A DNA stretch of 8,021 bases, taken from SB21 sp964535295 (GTDB lineage Bacteria > CLD3 > SB21). The stretch is taken from NCBI GenBank assembly GCA_964535295.1, contig CAZHUW010000158.1, positions 1-8,021 on the forward strand, given 5' to 3'. Each line of letters starts with the position of its first letter. Position 1 is the first letter of the stretch. The position numbers were made by a program, and so were the translations under genes. This document shows positions 6,328 to 8,021 of this stretch, piece after piece. Below the pieces are notes generated by a model. The model saw nothing but the letters and a program-made list of their open reading frames with translations, ran no database searches and was not told where the DNA came from.

Positions 6328-8016
6328 ATTAGGAGAATTCTACCGTTCATTCTCAGCGCATTTTTATTACTTCCTGAATTCCTTCACAGCCAGGAACATT
6401 CAGCTTCTTCGGACGTGTCTCCGTCGGTTAATATGCCTCTCTCACATTTCTCATACGATCTGATAGAAAAGCTGGAAGCTAAGAATATTATCTCCCCTTC
6501 TATCGAACTGCGTAACAAGCCCTACACGCGAAATATCGTATTAAAGATCATTCTTGAAATAGAGAAAAAACTTGAAAAGGATCCGGGAATTCTGACCCGG
6601 ACAGAAATGGGCTTATTTCGAAAATTAAAAGGCGAATTCCATCTTGAACTGAGCCTATTGAATAAAGACTTTCCCCCGGAAGAGATCGAAAAACATTTGT
6701 TCCATTTTGAATCCCGGAAGAACCACCTGAGTTATGTTATTGGCGATGCCGTTGTTGAACAGGCGTTTGATATATCCCGATACAATTCAAATGAGGACTC
6801 GCTCAATGATGCGGTGAGTTTTACGAGAGCTTCAGGCAGGGTACGGGGCGTTCTCCATGACGCCATCGCATTTTATTCCGATTTTTCCAGCACACTGATC
6901 AAAGGTTCTGACCGGGCGTATTCCTTCGGCGAGAGCAGCCAGGGAGGGGTCATTAATTTTAATCCGGCCAGCGATAATGTCTATTCGTTGAATGCCAACG
7001 CTTACCTCGTCATTGAGCCAAAATGGCTCCGTCTTCAATTCGGCAAAGACGCTCTCAACCTCGGGCCCGGAAAACATTCCAATCTGTTTCTCTCCGACAA
7101 TGCCGGAGCTTTTGATAATCTCCGGTTGGATGTTACCTTTGACAGGTTGAAACTTACTTATCTGCACGGCTGGCTGCGAAGTAAGCCGCTGGCGTTCGGA
7201 GGAGATACCCATAGCATCAGTGACCGGAAATATATCGTTGCGCATCGGCTGGAATTCAAGGTTTTCCCATGGCTTTTTCTGGCGGGAAATGAAAGCGTGA
7301 TCTACGGCGGTAGGGACGTGGAAGTGCAGTATCTGAACCCGATCATGCCCTACCACATTGCTGAACAATATCTTGGGGATAAGGACAATAACACTATTAG
7401 TTTTGATGCGACAGCCTTTTTGCCGGGTAGATTCAAGACCTATGCGGCGCTTTATCTCGATGATTTTACGTCCGCACAAAATCCATTTACCTATTGGAAG
7501 CAAACCTGGGCCGTTATGGCCGGGATTTATTGGGTTGAGCCTTTTCATATTGAGGAAACGGATTTTCGTTTCGAATATGCCAGGATAGAACCCTACGTAT
7601 ATGCTCATAAGTGGGGATTAATTAATTATTCTCATTTCGGCTCGAGCCTTGGCTCGTCCATTCCTCCCAATTCGGACGATTATTTTTTTGAAGTAAGGTA
7701 CCGCCCGCATAGAAAATTGTTTTTTGGGCTGAACTATGAGCTCTTACGACACGGAGAAGGAAGCATTGATGTGTTCGGGTATGATGAAGGGTTTGTAGAC
7801 GAGGGCAGCGGGGCCGTCGGGAAAAGAAAAAAGAAATTCCTCCAGGGAATCAATGAGATCAAAAATATCATTTCACTTCAATTCCAATGGGAAACCTTTC
7901 GGCAGCAGTATTTTTACCTGACCTATCAGCATACCTGCATCAGCGGTTTTGAAAACATTAAAGACCGGAACGCCATCCAAAACCGCCTGCTTATCGGCTA
8001 TAAGCTTGATTATTAA
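6325..8016 (+). CDS. Capsule assembly Wzi family outer-membrane protein
   Basis: This 563-residue protein is predicted to be an outer-membrane beta-barrel that helps assemble or retain capsular polysaccharide at the surface, as Wzi does in enteric bacteria. A signal peptide covers residues 1 to about 22 (MIRR, hydrophobic core, ending LHSQ). A mostly helical region of about 35-130 follows, containing LSHFSYDLIEKLEAKNII and NKPYTR, which resembles the helical N-terminal part common in this family. The rest is beta-rich: LNLGPGKHSNLFLSDNAGAFDNLRL (about 244-268), the YLNPIMPYH segment and the LYLDDF strand are typical Wzi-family landmarks. The chain ends in GYKLDY, with the terminal aromatic residue usual for barrel proteins. 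It is somewhat longer than E. coli Wzi (about 476). The gene begins with TTG, 14 bases after the sugar transferase stop, so the two are very likely co-transcribed. Family membership is well supported; the exact glycan is unknown. Confidence 0.85.
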   Translation: MIRRILPFILSAFLLLPEFLHSQEHSASSDVSPSVNMPLSHFSYDLIEKLEAKNIISPSIELRNKPYTRNIVLKIILEIEKKLEKDPGILTRTEMGLFRKLKGEFHLELSLLNKDFPPEEIEKHLFHFESRKNHLSYVIGDAVVEQAFDISRYNSNEDSLNDAVSFTRASGRVRGVLHDAIAFYSDFSSTLIKGSDRAYSFGESSQGGVINFNPASDNVYSLNANAYLVIEPKWLRLQFGKDALNLGPGKHSNLFLSDNAGAFDNLRLDVTFDRLKLTYLHGWLRSKPLAFGGDTHSISDRKYIVAHRLEFKVFPWLFLAGNESVIYGGRDVEVQYLNPIMPYHIAEQYLGDKDNNTISFDATAFLPGRFKTYAALYLDDFTSAQNPFTYWKQTWAVMAGIYWVEPFHIEETDFRFEYARIEPYVYAHKWGLINYSHFGSSLGSSIPPNSDDYFFEVRYRPHRKLFFGLNYELLRHGEGSIDVFGYDEGFVDEGSGAVGKRKKKFLQGINEIKNIISLQFQWETFRQQYFYLTYQHTCISGFENIKDRNAIQNRLLIGYKLDY

Positions 8017-8021
8017 GCCGT

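Noticed and set aside
6832..7608. A 258-codon open frame on the minus strand inside the wzi-like gene
   Set aside because: It lies wholly antisense to a well-supported coding region, has no recognisable domain or ribosome site, and its residues look like a shadow frame.
1..8021. CRISPR arrays, tRNA or rRNA genes, insertion sequences, toxin-antitoxin or defence genes
   Set aside because: No repeat-spacer pattern, cloverleaf, transposase motif or defence-type domain was seen on either strand.

Overview
The window reads as part of an exopolysaccharide or capsule locus from a member of the FCB superphylum. The third gene ends in a type IX secretion (T9SS) type A sorting domain with the NYPNPFNPS signature, common in Ignavibacteria, Calditrichaeota, Marinimicrobia and related candidate phyla. 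A run of exactly 100 Ns shows this is a scaffolded, probably metagenomic, assembly. The species cannot be named from the sequence. All five genes lie on the plus strand.

Layout: (1) 2-523 is the C-terminal part of an extended SDR of the RmlD (dTDP-4-dehydrorhamnose reductase) type, cut by the window edge. (2) 524-685 is an intergenic stretch with two inverted repeats, the second resembling a bidirectional intrinsic terminator. (3) 686-1798 is a GT4-type glycosyltransferase with a DUF1972 N-terminus. (4) 1795-5127, joined to it by a 4-base ATGA overlap, is a 1110-residue secreted protein with seven FG-GAP/VCBS calcium loops, an ASPIC/UnbV domain, a fibronectin III-like domain, a series of Ig/cadherin-like repeats and a T9SS sorting domain. 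(5) 5128-5311 is a leader region with a perfect TATAAT and several inverted repeats. (6) 5312-6310 is a polyprenyl-phosphate sugar-1-phosphate transferase of the WcaJ/WbaP type, interrupted by the N gap. (7) 6325-8016 is a Wzi-family outer-membrane capsule assembly protein, 14 bases downstream of it.

Together the genes cover several steps of surface glycan production: activated deoxysugar synthesis (RmlD-like), loading of the first sugar onto the lipid carrier (WcaJ-like), chain extension (GT4) and surface retention or assembly (Wzi). The large T9SS cargo sits inside this glycan set and is apparently co-translated with the glycosyltransferase. T9SS cargo is often anchored to a cell-surface glycolipid, so the link may be functional, but that is inference.

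Base composition rises visibly after about 5.2 kb. Sampled lines are roughly 30-42% G+C in the first gene and about 35-40% in the big secreted gene, against about 45-57% in the last two genes. The locus may therefore be a mosaic of two blocks.
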